NCBI GenBank assembly: GCA_046546095.1
Contig: JBKGYK010000060.1
Location: 1-20,781 of the forward strand
From: JAQIBY01 sp046546095
GTDB taxonomy: Bacteria > Bacteroidota > Bacteroidia > Bacteroidales > ML635J-15
DNA length: 20,781 bases
Direction: 5' to 3'
Shown: positions 6,762-14,681 of the stretch, one piece after another
Layout of the letters: each line of letters begins with the position of its first letter
How positions within the stretch are numbered: the stretch's first letter is position 1
The notes under the pieces: generated by a model
Seen by the model: only the letters and a program-made list of their open reading frames with translations
Databases searched by the model: none
What the model was told of the DNA's origin: nothing
Translations under genes and position numbers: made by a program

Positions 6762-7928
6762 TTAATAAATGATTTCTTCTCTGAAATTTTCAACAATTGA
6801 GCTGAAAGGATTGGCCACAGATTGTCCCAGACCGCATTTCGATGATGTTTTCATGGTATCAGCCAGGGATTTCAAATCATCCAGGAAAGCCGGACTCTTT
6901 TCTCCGCTTTTTACTGCTTCTATTCCTTTGAGCAATTGCTGACAACCAACACGGCATGGTGTACACTGACCGCAGGATTCTTCTGCAAAGAATTCCAGAT
7001 AATCATGCAATACATTGTACATGGAACGACTTGAATTGAACAGCATCATTGAGCCTCCGGTAGGTACGCCTTCGTATCCAATGATCTGGTCTTCAAATCG
7101 TTTGCGGGGAACACACAGTCCTGCCGCTCCACCAATCTGTACTGCCTTGGTGTCTCCGTCACCGAATTCTTTAACAAATTCACTGACCTGCAAACCCATT
7201 TCCAGCTCATATATACCGGCATTCGGGGTGTCACCTGAAACAGAAAAGACCTTGGAGCCTCTGGAATCATTGGTGCCCAGCTCTTTAAAACCTTCAGGTC
7301 CGTATTTGTTGATCATGGTAGCATATACCAGGGTCTCAACATTGTTGATTACCGTGGGCTTGTTCAGATAACCGGCCTTGGTAGGATAGGGAGGCTTGTT
7401 TCTTGGCTCTCCGCGTTTGCCTTCCATGGATTCAAACAATGCAGATTCTTCTCCGCAAATGTATGCACCGCTTCCCCAGCGCAATTCAATGTCAAAGTCG
7501 AAACCCTTGTCTTTCATTGCCTGATTGAACTCATCAAGCTGCTTTTGCAGGGTGCTCCGCATAAAACGGTATTCAGCCCTGACATAAATGAAGCCTTTTT
7601 TTGCCCCAATGGCATATCCTGCAATGGCTATACCGGTAAATACTTTTCCGGGAACCTGATCCAGAATTTCACGGTCTTTAAAAGTGCCCGGCTCGCCTTC
7701 ATCAGCATTACAGATTACATACTTTTCAAACGCATCTTCACTGCGTGTAAATTTCCATTTTAACCCGGTCGGGAATCCGGCACCACCACGACCCCGTAAA
7801 CCTGAATCTATCATGTCAAGAATGATTTCATCCGGTGAGCGTTCCAGTACTTTATCAAGTACCGCCAATGCATCGCAGCCTTCTTTGTCAAAAATAAGGT
7901 CAACTTTATTTAATTTCTTAAAATCCAT
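6762..7928 (-). CDS. hydB: NADH-binding flavoprotein subunit of the hydrogenase (NuoF-like, compact)
   Basis: The 388-residue subunit should bind NAD(H) and FMN and pass electrons to HydA. The FMN/NADH fold is marked by LRGRGGAGFPTGLKWKF (44-60), CNADEGEPGTFKDR (73-86) and GAYICGEESALFESMEGKRG (154-173). One [4Fe-4S] cluster is ligated by ESCGQCTPC (Cys319, 322, 325) plus Cys365. The protein consists of the NuoF core only. It begins directly in that core and ends soon after Cys365, so both the N-terminal thioredoxin-like [2Fe-2S] domain and the C-terminal double ferredoxin domain seen in the roughly 600-residue HydB of bifurcating hydrogenases are missing. The natural stop codon at 6762, normal spacing to neighbours (30 and 31 nt) and intact motifs show that this is not a recent truncation. 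Confidence 0.92.
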   Translation of the reverse strand: MDFKKLNKVDLIFDKEGCDALAVLDKVLERSPDEIILDMIDSGLRGRGGAGFPTGLKWKFTRSEDAFEKYVICNADEGEPGTFKDREILDQVPGKVFTGIAIAGYAIGAKKGFIYVRAEYRFMRSTLQKQLDEFNQAMKDKGFDFDIELRWGSGAYICGEESALFESMEGKRGEPRNKPPYPTKAGYLNKPTVINNVETLVYATMINKYGPEGFKELGTNDSRGSKVFSVSGDTPNAGIYELEMGLQVSEFVKEFGDGDTKAVQIGGAAGLCVPRKRFEDQIIGYEGVPTGGSMMLFNSSRSMYNVLHDYLEFFAEESCGQCTPCRVGCQQLLKGIEAVKSGEKSPAFLDDLKSLADTMKTSSKCGLGQSVANPFSSIVENFREEIIY

Positions 7929-7958
7929 ACCTGTTTGTTTTGAGATTTTGATTAAACG

Positions 7959-8423
7959 TTATTTTGCCATGTATTCTTCGATGATCTTGATGACCTTCTC
8001 TTTGGTCAACTCAGTGTAAATGTCATCATTTACCAGCATCACCGGTCCTTTATGACACCAACCCATACAATTCGCCGTCATTAAAGTGAACTGCTTGTCT
8101 GAAGTCGTCTCACCTACATCTACCTTCAATTGGTCTTTCAAGGTGTCAATAATTTCATCCTTGCCTGCCATATGGCATGAAATGGTTTTGCATACACGGA
8201 TGACAAACTTTCCCCTGGGTACAGTATCCAGGAATGTGTAAAATGTTGCTGTGCCGTACACATCGGCAGTGGAAATATCAAGCGCCTCTGCAACATAAAC
8301 CATATCTTCCTCGTCAAGGTGATTCTTCTCCTCAACAATGGCCTGCAGTATCGGCATCAATGCTTCCCGCTTGTTACCGATAGTCTCAATTTTTCCCTGA
8401 ATTAATTCCTTTACATCAGTCAT
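7959..8423 (-). CDS. hydC: [2Fe-2S] thioredoxin-fold subunit of the hydrogenase (NuoE-like)
   Basis: This 154-residue electron-transfer subunit is homologous to NuoE (24-kDa subunit) of complex I and is the usual partner of the flavoprotein HydB. It has the helical N-terminal part, the YGTATFYTFL segment, and four Cys in the NuoE pattern C-x4-C ... C-x3-C: Cys78 and Cys83 in RVCKTISCHMAG, Cys119 and Cys123 in ANCMGWCHKGP. The length is typical. It is the first gene of the hydC-hydB-hydA unit, 30 nt ahead of hydB. The ATG at 8423 is the first in-frame start, and an AT-rich near-symmetric element sits 27-46 nt upstream of it. Confidence 0.92.
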   Translation of the reverse strand: MTDVKELIQGKIETIGNKREALMPILQAIVEEKNHLDEEDMVYVAEALDISTADVYGTATFYTFLDTVPRGKFVIRVCKTISCHMAGKDEIIDTLKDQLKVDVGETTSDKQFTLMTANCMGWCHKGPVMLVNDDIYTELTKEKVIKIIEEYMAK

Positions 8424-8449
8424 GGTATTATTTTGTTTAGTTGTTATGT

Positions 8450-8469
8450 AATTAACATTGTTATTAATT
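8450..8469. promoter_or_regulatory. AT-rich near-palindrome upstream of hydC
   Basis: AATTAACATTGTTATTAATT is close to dyad-symmetric: the core TAACATTGTTA (8453-8463) is a perfect odd palindrome, and the outer AATTAA/TTAATT arms match with a one-base offset. Its place just upstream of the hydrogenase operon would suit an operator for a redox regulator such as Rex or an Fnr-type protein, but it does not match their consensus well enough to name one. I could not find a clear TAnnTTTG box for this operon. Confidence 0.3.
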
Positions 8470-8539
8470 TCACATATTAAGACTACCTTAACATCCTGAT
8501 AGTCAATCTAAATTTATTTTTTACACAGAACCACAAACA

Positions 8540-8551
8540 TGACATTTGTCA
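8540..8551. promoter_or_regulatory. Perfect 12-bp palindrome upstream of the hydrogenase operon
   Basis: TGACATTTGTCA is TGACA-TT-TGTCA, 117 nt upstream of hydC and about 105 nt downstream of pabC. It is a possible regulator binding site; a 12-bp palindrome can also arise by chance. Confidence 0.2.
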
Positions 8552-8610
8552 GGATTTGAATATCTGAATGCAGATTAATTTAAAATAAGCACGGAGGAAC
8601 TCGCAAAGGT

Positions 8611-8637
8611 GCCAGTCTATCAGGCTTGTAGATTGGC
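8611..8637 (-). terminator. Hairpin downstream of pabC
   Basis: GCCAGTCTA (8611-8619) pairs with TAGATTGGC (8629-8637), nine pairs with one G-U around a 9-nt loop, 19 nt after the pabC stop. No proper T-tract follows on the minus strand, so terminator activity is uncertain. Confidence 0.4.
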
Positions 8638-8655
8638 AATGTTGTCCAGCATGTT

Positions 8656-9252
8656 TTACTTTTCTATGCAAGAAATCTGATAGTGAGTTGTCTCATCCAT
8701 TGGCAACATAGCATTTATCTGACAAAATTTATCATAATGCCTCAGTGCATCAACAGAAATATCCCGTGGATGAAGCATACCTTTGTTAACCAGATATTCC
8801 ATCCTTACGCCCCTGAGCAAGGGAAGGGCAGGTGTGTACCAATAACCTCCACGGTAAAATGCCAGGTTTGCGTAACTTGTGTCTGTCACCAGCCCGTCTT
8901 TTACAAGTATCAGCTCATCCGACTCAGGATATCCTTTTTTTATTTCCTGAAAAACACTTCTGTCGGCATATTTCCAGTTATATGATATGGCACCGGCATC
9001 CGCAGGATGAAATTTCCTGATCCCTCTGGGATAATATGGTGTGCAACTTATTTCCCGGATACTCCTGTCATAAACTATGCGCAACTTGTGAGGCTGTTTG
9101 ATATCTCGATAGCGGGAAACAAGCGATTCAAGTGAATGCGGGCTGACTCCCGGAAAAAAGCGCCGCATGCAGGCTGTCAGACGCTTTTGATGCCAAAACA
9201 GGAGCGGGGCCTCTCCGTTTTCAATTCGTATGCTCTCAATGAACCGGTACAT
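8656..9252 (-). CDS. pabC: Class IV aminotransferase-fold enzyme, probable aminodeoxychorismate lyase
   Basis: This 198-residue PLP enzyme of fold type IV is predicted to release pyruvate from 4-amino-4-deoxychorismate and give p-aminobenzoate. The start MYRFIESIRIENG and HQKRL match the family N-terminus. Lys94 in NWKYADRS is the expected PLP lysine, and VTDTSYANLAFY (122-133) is the cofactor-binding turn, with Asp124 where many members have Glu. It is shorter than E. coli PabC (269 residues), as I remember for compact Bacteroidota versions. The reading frame overlaps the end of pabB by 17 nt, so the two are cotranscribed and probably coupled. That overlap is the main reason to prefer a PabC role over a branched-chain or D-amino-acid aminotransferase. 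Confidence 0.82.
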   Translation of the reverse strand: MYRFIESIRIENGEAPLLFWHQKRLTACMRRFFPGVSPHSLESLVSRYRDIKQPHKLRIVYDRSIREISCTPYYPRGIRKFHPADAGAISYNWKYADRSVFQEIKKGYPESDELILVKDGLVTDTSYANLAFYRGGYWYTPALPLLRGVRMEYLVNKGMLHPRDISVDALRHYDKFCQINAMLPMDETTHYQISCIEK

Positions 9253-10213
9253 ATATCTTCTGTATCATTTCTTCGTATTCCTTTTTCGCATCACTGAAAC
9301 TTGTGATGCCGCCTCCGCTTTTATAAAACAGCTTGCCATCACGCTCGGTAATCATCCGGATCATCACAAAACTGTCCAGATTCCTGCCATCAAAATAAGC
9401 ACATACACCGGTATAAAATCCGCGGTCGTGAGATTCCAGTTTATCCGTAATTTCTGTTGTCTTTTTCTTGGGAGCTCCGGTGACACTGCCCGCCGGAAGC
9501 AAGGTGAACAGGATGTCTCCACAGACCTGCTGCCAGCCATCAGACAAATAACCCGCAATTTCTGTGCTGGTTTGTAAAAGCCTGTTGCGACTGGTTTGTA
9601 TGCTTTCAACGTAACGGTAGCGGCTTACTTCAACATCGGATGATATCATGCTTAAATCGTTTCGCAACAAATCTGTGATGGTATAGTGTTCCGCTTTTTC
9701 TTTGGGGTCTGTTAACAGGATGTCTGCTGCACCGGGAATATCTGCATCTATGGTGCCTTTCATTGGATAGGTTGAGATGCGGTTTCCGGAAATTCTGACA
9801 AAACACTCGGGAGAAAAACAAACCAGCTTGTCCTTTAACCACAGCTTGTATGGTGATTTTGATACCTGGAAAATGCTTTCAATGGATAGGTCCGTCTGAA
9901 CAGCTGTCTCAAAAGTCAGATTGCATAGATAAGTATCTCCACGCCTGATGTGTCTCATTACCTGATTGAAAACCTTTTGATAGGTTTCAAATCCGGGTGC
10001 AGTGAAATCAAACTGAAAACCGCTGTTACCCTTGCCTGAAATATTTTCAGGCATACCGGGAAAGTGCATTTTGCATAAAGCCGGATTAATGTCTGACAAA
10101 GGAATGACATAATTTTGCTCCTGTCTGTAGGAAATGATGGACAGGAAAGCTTCCCCGGCAGCCCCCAGTTTATTCATCGTTTTTTGTGCGGTGTTTTTGC
10201 TAAGCACTTCCAT
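9236..10213 (-). CDS. pabB: Aminodeoxychorismate synthase component I
   Basis: The 325-residue chorismate-binding enzyme is predicted to convert chorismate plus ammonia (supplied by PabA) to 4-amino-4-deoxychorismate. Recognisable segments are RRGDTYLCNLTF (90-101), YPMKGTI (149-155), AEHYTITDLLRNDLS (174-188), PAGSVTGAPKKK (240-251) and the C-terminal FYKSGGGITSFSDAKKEYEE region. Lys152 in PMKGT is diagnostic: PabB uses this Lys, while anthranilate synthase TrpE has Ala (PIAGT). The protein is shorter than E. coli PabB because it lacks most of the N-terminal non-catalytic domain. It shares a 17-nt overlap with pabC and is divergent from pabA, 45 nt away, which confirms the p-aminobenzoate assignment. 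Confidence 0.9.
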   Translation of the reverse strand: MEVLSKNTAQKTMNKLGAAGEAFLSIISYRQEQNYVIPLSDINPALCKMHFPGMPENISGKGNSGFQFDFTAPGFETYQKVFNQVMRHIRRGDTYLCNLTFETAVQTDLSIESIFQVSKSPYKLWLKDKLVCFSPECFVRISGNRISTYPMKGTIDADIPGAADILLTDPKEKAEHYTITDLLRNDLSMISSDVEVSRYRYVESIQTSRNRLLQTSTEIAGYLSDGWQQVCGDILFTLLPAGSVTGAPKKKTTEITDKLESHDRGFYTGVCAYFDGRNLDSFVMIRMITERDGKLFYKSGGGITSFSDAKKEYEEMIQKIYVPVH

Positions 10214-10222
10214 GAAAATCTG

Positions 10223-10230
10223 TACTTTTG
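10223..10230 (+). promoter_or_regulatory. Predicted -7 box of pabA
   Basis: TACTTTTG is an exact TAnnTTTG match 28 nt before the pabA ATG. The nearest TTTG upstream (10196-10199) is 23 nt away, slightly farther than the usual 19-21, so the -33 element is doubtful. Confidence 0.45.
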
Positions 10231-10248
10231 TGTTTGTATTGTCAGCCT

Positions 10249-10256
10249 CAAATATA
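10249..10256 (-). promoter_or_regulatory. Predicted -7 box of pabB-pabC
   Basis: On the minus strand CAAATATA reads TATATTTG, an exact TAnnTTTG match 35 nt before the pabB start. No good -33 box is visible at the right distance. It lies inside the predicted pabA leader, so the two promoters face each other and cannot easily be used together. Confidence 0.4.
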
Positions 10257-10258
10257 GG

Positions 10259-10822
10259 ATGAAAAATTGTTTGCTCATAGATTGTTACGATTCATTTACG
10301 CACAAGCTTGCACAAAGTCTTGAACAAACAGGCCTGTGCCGGGTCACTGTCATTCCTTATGACAGAATTAGGCCGGCGGACTTGTCACTGTATGATTGTT
10401 TCGTACTCTCTCCGGGGCCGGGCCTCCCGCATGAGTATCCCGGAATCTTTGTCCTGATGCCGGTTTTGCGGGAAAAACCGGTGCTTGGTGTCTGTATGGG
10501 GCATCAGCTCATGGCTCTGTATTGTGGTGGCAGCCTGGCTCATCTGCCTGCTGTGGTGCACGGACAGAAACGCCGGATCAATTTTCCAATGACTGATGTG
10601 CTGTTTGCTGATCTCCCTGCCGAAACTACCATCGGATTATACCATTCATGGCATATCAGCAGGCTGCCGCAGCAATTTTCCCTCCTTGCATCTTCTGATG
10701 AGAACATTGTTATGGCAATCAGGCATGAAAAATATCCCTGGACAGGCCTGCAGTTTCATCCGGAATCCTACATGAGCAGCCATGGGATACAAATACTTGC
10801 CAATTGGATAAGATCGGTATAA
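10259..10822 (+). CDS. pabA: Aminodeoxychorismate synthase component II (glutamine amidotransferase)
   Basis: This 187-residue class I glutamine amidotransferase should hydrolyse glutamine and channel ammonia to PabB. It shows LLIDCYDSFTH (5-15), LSPGPGLP (50-57), GVCMGHQ with nucleophile Cys79, the VHG segment (100-102), and FHPES with His167 and Glu169 completing the triad. The start is taken at the ATG at 10259 because the conserved family N-terminus begins there; the frame stays open 48 codons further upstream to 10115, but that extension lies within pabB on the other strand and looks unlike the family. PabA and TrpG proteins are interchangeable in some bacteria, so it might also serve anthranilate synthase, though no trp gene is present. 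Confidence 0.9.
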   Translation: MKNCLLIDCYDSFTHKLAQSLEQTGLCRVTVIPYDRIRPADLSLYDCFVLSPGPGLPHEYPGIFVLMPVLREKPVLGVCMGHQLMALYCGGSLAHLPAVVHGQKRRINFPMTDVLFADLPAETTIGLYHSWHISRLPQQFSLLASSDENIVMAIRHEKYPWTGLQFHPESYMSSHGIQILANWIRSV

Positions 10823-10839
10823 AAGCGAAAAAGTGAAAC

Positions 10840-11466
10840 TTATAATTTGTCTGCAATCTCGTAAACTGCCGATATGATGTATTCCACCCCGATGGCAATA
10901 ACAATGAAACCAATCAGACGACTCAGAGAGCTGAGACCGGTAGCACCCAGGCGCTTATTGATGATCTGGGCAGAACGCAATATAAGATAGGTCAGAAAAC
11001 CGGTAAAAAGTATGGCGCTGATAATGATAAGATAATAATCCCAGGCTGGATACTGATTGCTATAGGAAATTAAAAGAGAAATAGCTCCCGGACCTGCCAG
11101 CATTGGTATGGCCAGTGGAGAGATGGAAGAATCGTCCTTCGCAATGGCATCTGCTTCTACTTTCTTATTCATCCCTTTATGTTTTGAAAAATTGCCTGTC
11201 AGCAATGCAAATCCGGAGCTCCCGATGATGATACCGCCGGTAATCCGCAGAGAACTGATGCTGATACCAAAAAAGTTCATGATGTAAGTGCCGACAAGGA
11301 AAAAAATCAGTAAAATGACAATCATAAATATGCTGGCACGCAAGGCTGTCTTGTTGCGGTCTCTTTTTGTGTCATATTGCGTAATGCTGATAAATACAGG
11401 CAATGTTCCAAACGGGTTTACCACCGAAAATAATGCCGCAAATACCATAAACCAAAATCCAAACAT
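10840..11466 (-). CDS. MarC family integral membrane protein
   Basis: This 208-residue protein has about six hydrophobic segments (near 1-28, 43-66, 70-90, 115-135, 143-164 and 183-203) and belongs to the MarC (UPF0056) family of inner-membrane proteins. Typical features are the N-terminal VVNPFGTLPVF (15-25), the GGIIIGSSGFALLTG stretch (77-91) and PLAIPMLAGPGAIS (117-130). The function of the family is unsettled; the old link with multiple antibiotic resistance in E. coli has not held up. The basic loop around residues 93-110 is the longest soluble part. The gene ends 17 nt from the pabA stop in a tail-to-tail arrangement. A weak -7 match (TACTTTAG, minus strand at 11485-11492) lies 19 nt upstream of the start. 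Confidence 0.88.
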   Translation of the reverse strand: MFGFWFMVFAALFSVVNPFGTLPVFISITQYDTKRDRNKTALRASIFMIVILLIFFLVGTYIMNFFGISISSLRITGGIIIGSSGFALLTGNFSKHKGMNKKVEADAIAKDDSSISPLAIPMLAGPGAISLLISYSNQYPAWDYYLIIISAILFTGFLTYLILRSAQIINKRLGATGLSSLSRLIGFIVIAIGVEYIISAVYEIADKL

Positions 11467-11656
11467 ATGCTTCCTGTTTTTTTGCTAAAGTAATATCTAT
11501 TTGTAAAAATTTTGAATCAGAATGCAAAGCTTAACAATTATTTGACAGAACTGTTTGATTTGACTGAAAAAATCTCTGGATCATTGCAGAAAAATGTATT
11601 ATTTGTTGCGGCTGTTTTCGTTTTGCATCTGCCTTGTCTTTATCCATTTTCAACAA

Positions 11657-11688
11657 TTTGTCAGATCTCCGGTAAAAACGTATTTTTA
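11657..11688 (+). promoter_or_regulatory. Predicted promoter of tex
   Basis: TTTG at 11657-11660 and TATTTTTA at 11681-11688 are spaced by exactly 20 nt and fit the Bacteroidota promoter pattern with one mismatch (A for the last G). Transcription would start near 11695, about 50 nt before the tex ATG. The rest of the 280-nt gap between the MarC gene and tex shows nothing else I can name. Confidence 0.5.
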
Positions 11689-11746
11689 GCCTTCACAAAA
11701 CCGGACATTGATACAGTTTCTGCGGTTTGTACTAAATGCTTGAACA

Positions 11747-13906
11747 ATGAACAATACGATAACAGGAAAAATTGCACTTGCCTTAGGCCTGAAAGCCAGT
11801 CAGGTTCAGGCTTGTGTCAGCTTGCTGGATGAAGGTGCAACCATCCCTTTCATCAGTCGCTACCGCAAAGAGCGCACAGGCAGTCTGGATGAAGTACAGG
11901 TTACTGATGTAAAAAGTAAACTGGATTATTTCAAAGAACTGGAAAAGCGCCGGCAGAGCATAATCAAATCTCTGGACGAGCGGGATTTGCTCACAGAGGA
12001 GCTGAAGAGTAAATTACTCGCCTCTGAGAGCATGACTGATCTGGAGGATATTTATCTGCCATATAAACCAAAAAAACGTACACGTGCCACCATGGCCCGT
12101 GAAAAAGGCCTGGAGCCTCTGGCCAAAATCCTGATGGCGCAACGGGAGGCAGAACCGGAAATTAAGGCATTGAATTTTGTCAATGAAGGAGTGGACTCCC
12201 CCGAGGATGCTTTGCAGGGTGCACGGGATATTATCGCGGAATGGGTGAGCGAAAATCAGCGTACACGCAACAGCCTGCGTCGTAAATTTGTGCAGGATGC
12301 CTTGCTTATATCAAAGAGAGTTAAGAAAAAAACTGAAGAAAACCCCGAAGAAGCCGGAAAATACCGGGATTATTATGATTTTTCCGAACCAATAAAGCGT
12401 TGTCCGGCTCATCGCTTGCTTGCCATGCGCAGGGGAGAAACAGAGGGGTTCCTGAAGCTGCATGTTAAACCTGAGACAGATGAGGATGCCCTCAGGATAC
12501 TACAGGGGCAATACCTGAACAGCAGAAACGCTTCGGCAGAACAGGTTGAAATTGCCCTTGAAGACAGTTATAAACGTCTGCTTCAGCCTGCCATGGAAAC
12601 AGAAATGAAAAATCTGTTTAAGGAAAAGGCAGATGAGGAATCCATACGCGTATTTGCAGAAAACCTCAGGCAATTGTTAATGGCACCACCCCTGGGAAAA
12701 AAGGCTGTGCTGGCTCTTGATCCGGGGTACCGAACCGGCTGCAAACTCGTTTGCCTCAATGAACAGGGCGATTTGTTGCACAATGAAACCATTTATCCGC
12801 ATCCGCCACGAAATGAGCGAAAGCAAGCCAAAAAGAAAGTTTCCAGTCTGGTGGAAATGTTTAAAATTGATGCCATCGCCGTGGGAAACGGTACAGCCAG
12901 TCGTGAAACAGAAGCTTTTGTGAAAAGCATACAGTACAAGCGCGATGTGTCTGTATTCATGGTAAGTGAAAATGGGGCTTCAGTATATTCCGCATCAGCT
13001 ACGGCTCGCGAAGAATTTCCTCAGTATGATGTCACCGTCAGAGGCGCTGTCAGCATTGGCCGCCGTCTGATCGACCCGCTGGCAGAGCTGGTGAAAATTG
13101 ATCCCAAATCCATCGGTGTGGGGCAGTATCAGCATGATGTGGACCAGAAAAAGTTGCAGGAAAGCCTCGACAGGGTGGTTGAATCCTGCGTGAATGCTGT
13201 TGGGGTGGATCTGAATACGGCCAGTCGTCACCTGTTGACCCACGTTTCAGGTCTCGGACCCAAACTGGCACAGAACATTGTGGATTACCGCAGTGAAAAC
13301 GGACGTTTTACCGAACGAAAAGAATTGAAAAAAGTCAAACTGATGGGCGATAAAGCTTATCAGCAGGCAGCCGGTTTTTTGCGTGTGAAAGATTCCGTTC
13401 AGCCCCTGGATGATTCGGCTGTACATCCGGAATCCTATCCAGTGGTACAGAGCATGGCCAGAGACCTGAATGTCTCCGTGGATGAGCTGATCGGCAACAA
13501 AGCACTGATCAACAGCATCCCCCTGCATAAGTATGTGCAGGGAGAAACCGGTTTACCCAGCCTCAGGGATATAACCAGTGAACTGGCAAAGCCGGGACTG
13601 GATCCCAGACCTCCCATCAAAGTGTTTACCTTCTCGGAGGCCATCCGTAAAATTGAAGATATACAACCCGGCATGAAACTGCCCGGCATCGTTACCAATG
13701 TAACCCGCTTTGGTGCTTTTGTGGATGTGGGGATAAAACAAAACGGACTGATTCATATTTCCAACCTGGCCGATCGCTTTGTGTCCAATCCGGCCGATAT
13801 TGTCAGCCTTCACCAGCATGTGATTGTTGAAGTGCTCAGTGTGGATGTGGAAAGAGATCGCCTGCAACTTAAGCTGATAAAAGGCGATGCCGAAGTTTCC
13901 GGCTGA
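11747..13906 (+). CDS. tex: Tex family RNA-binding transcription factor
   Basis: The 719-residue protein is a full-length Tex, the bacterial relative of eukaryotic Spt6, a cytoplasmic nucleic-acid-binding factor acting in transcription. Domains in order: helical Tex N-terminal region with TIPFISRYRKERTG near residues 32-45 and EDIYLPYKPKKRTRA near 98-112; a YqgF/RNase H-like domain opening with VLALDPGYRTG near 321; a helix-hairpin-helix segment with LNTASRHLLTHVSGLGP near 490; and a C-terminal S1 RNA-binding domain from about 640 (GIVTNVTRFGAFVDVGIKQN, then GLIHIS) ending in VDVERDRLQLKLI. The ATG at 11747 starts at the conserved family N-terminus, with a promoter about 60 nt upstream. The following 775 bases hold only a broken reading frame. 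Confidence 0.95.
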   Translation: MNNTITGKIALALGLKASQVQACVSLLDEGATIPFISRYRKERTGSLDEVQVTDVKSKLDYFKELEKRRQSIIKSLDERDLLTEELKSKLLASESMTDLEDIYLPYKPKKRTRATMAREKGLEPLAKILMAQREAEPEIKALNFVNEGVDSPEDALQGARDIIAEWVSENQRTRNSLRRKFVQDALLISKRVKKKTEENPEEAGKYRDYYDFSEPIKRCPAHRLLAMRRGETEGFLKLHVKPETDEDALRILQGQYLNSRNASAEQVEIALEDSYKRLLQPAMETEMKNLFKEKADEESIRVFAENLRQLLMAPPLGKKAVLALDPGYRTGCKLVCLNEQGDLLHNETIYPHPPRNERKQAKKKVSSLVEMFKIDAIAVGNGTASRETEAFVKSIQYKRDVSVFMVSENGASVYSASATAREEFPQYDVTVRGAVSIGRRLIDPLAELVKIDPKSIGVGQYQHDVDQKKLQESLDRVVESCVNAVGVDLNTASRHLLTHVSGLGPKLAQNIVDYRSENGRFTERKELKKVKLMGDKAYQQAAGFLRVKDSVQPLDDSAVHPESYPVVQSMARDLNVSVDELIGNKALINSIPLHKYVQGETGLPSLRDITSELAKPGLDPRPPIKVFTFSEAIRKIEDIQPGMKLPGIVTNVTRFGAFVDVGIKQNGLIHISNLADRFVSNPADIVSLHQHVIVEVLSVDVERDRLQLKLIKGDAEVSG

Positions 13907-13913
13907 TGCTTAG

Positions 13914-14681
13914 AGTACATTTTCCGTATCATATCCGGAAAAACGTATCCGCTATTACCTGCAAAACAATATTTATTATGACGGGAAACGTGTTGCCGGG
14001 AACGGACCGAAAACCGTTTTCAAAGAGTTGAAAGCCCTGATGGAGGCAGCACTGAAATACCATGAATCAAAAATGGGGCAGGAACATTAAGCACCTTCAC
14101 AACGTGTTTTGGATGAACTCAAAAAACAAAGTGATTTTCGCTTTAAAGCATTTTTCAGACATAGCGAGGAAGAAAAAAATAGTGAGGCAGTCCGGAAACT
14201 GATTGATGATAAAGTGGATCATCTTGTTGGTTTGTGCATGTCGGAACTCAGACCTTACCTGAATAACAATCTTGTGCAACAGTACAGACTGGCAAAGGTC
14301 AAATCCGTATCTGCTGATAAGGAACCTTTTACCCTTCCTGTGAATGTGGGTATGTACGCATGGAATAAAAGCGCAAGTTTCAATGATGCAACCATCAACA
14401 ACACAAATCTGACGTTTGGAGCCGGACTGACAATCCCCTTTAAAAACAAAAGCTATTTTGCATCCAAAATGAAGCTTTTCGATTCTTTCGCTTACTCCAT
14501 CGGTGTGCTGGTGCAACCCGTGCAAGATGCTTCAGGCAATGAATTTGTTACACCCGGTATCAGGTTGCCCGTTTACACCGGACTTGGCTTTCGCATGCTT
14601 AAGGTCCTGCGTGTGAATGCCGGAGTCATTATCCTCCGGGAGTATAATCGACTGGTTTTGCTCCTTTACTTTTTTCTGTAG
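13914..14681 (+). pseudogene. Broken gene: two open segments of one frame split by a TAA
   Basis: One reading frame runs from a TAG at 13911-13913 to a TAG at 14679-14681 and is interrupted only by TAA at 14088-14090. The first segment is 58 codons with no start codon and protein-like composition (IRYYLQNNIYYDGKRV, then KTVFKELKALMEAALKYHE). The second is 196 codons from 14091 with no in-frame ATG until 14237; its only early alternative start is TTG at 14109, with no ribosome-binding sequence. Its N-terminal part is charged and helical (SEEEKNSEAVRKLIDDKVDHL). Its C-terminal part resembles an outer-membrane barrel (NTNLTFGAGLTIPFKNK, FVTPGIRLPVYTGLGFRMLK) but ends in a hydrophobic run (LVLLLYFFL) that does not fit. 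The simplest reading is a decayed exported or envelope protein gene that has lost its start. The alternative is a genuine gene starting at TTG 14109, or a sequencing error. Confidence 0.5.

Noticed and set aside
10115..10258. 48-codon N-terminal extension of PabA
   Set aside because: The extension lies antisense inside pabB, is not similar to the family, and the family N-terminus starts exactly at the ATG at 10259.
11512..11832. Plus-strand open frame of 106 codons upstream of and overlapping tex
   Set aside because: It begins at a TTG, overlaps the conserved tex start in another frame, has no recognisable motif, and contains the predicted tex promoter.
13906..14031. 41-codon ORF starting at ATG overlapping the tex stop codon (TGATG)
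   Set aside because: Its composition is not protein-like compared with the overlapping frame described as a broken gene, and it has no motif.
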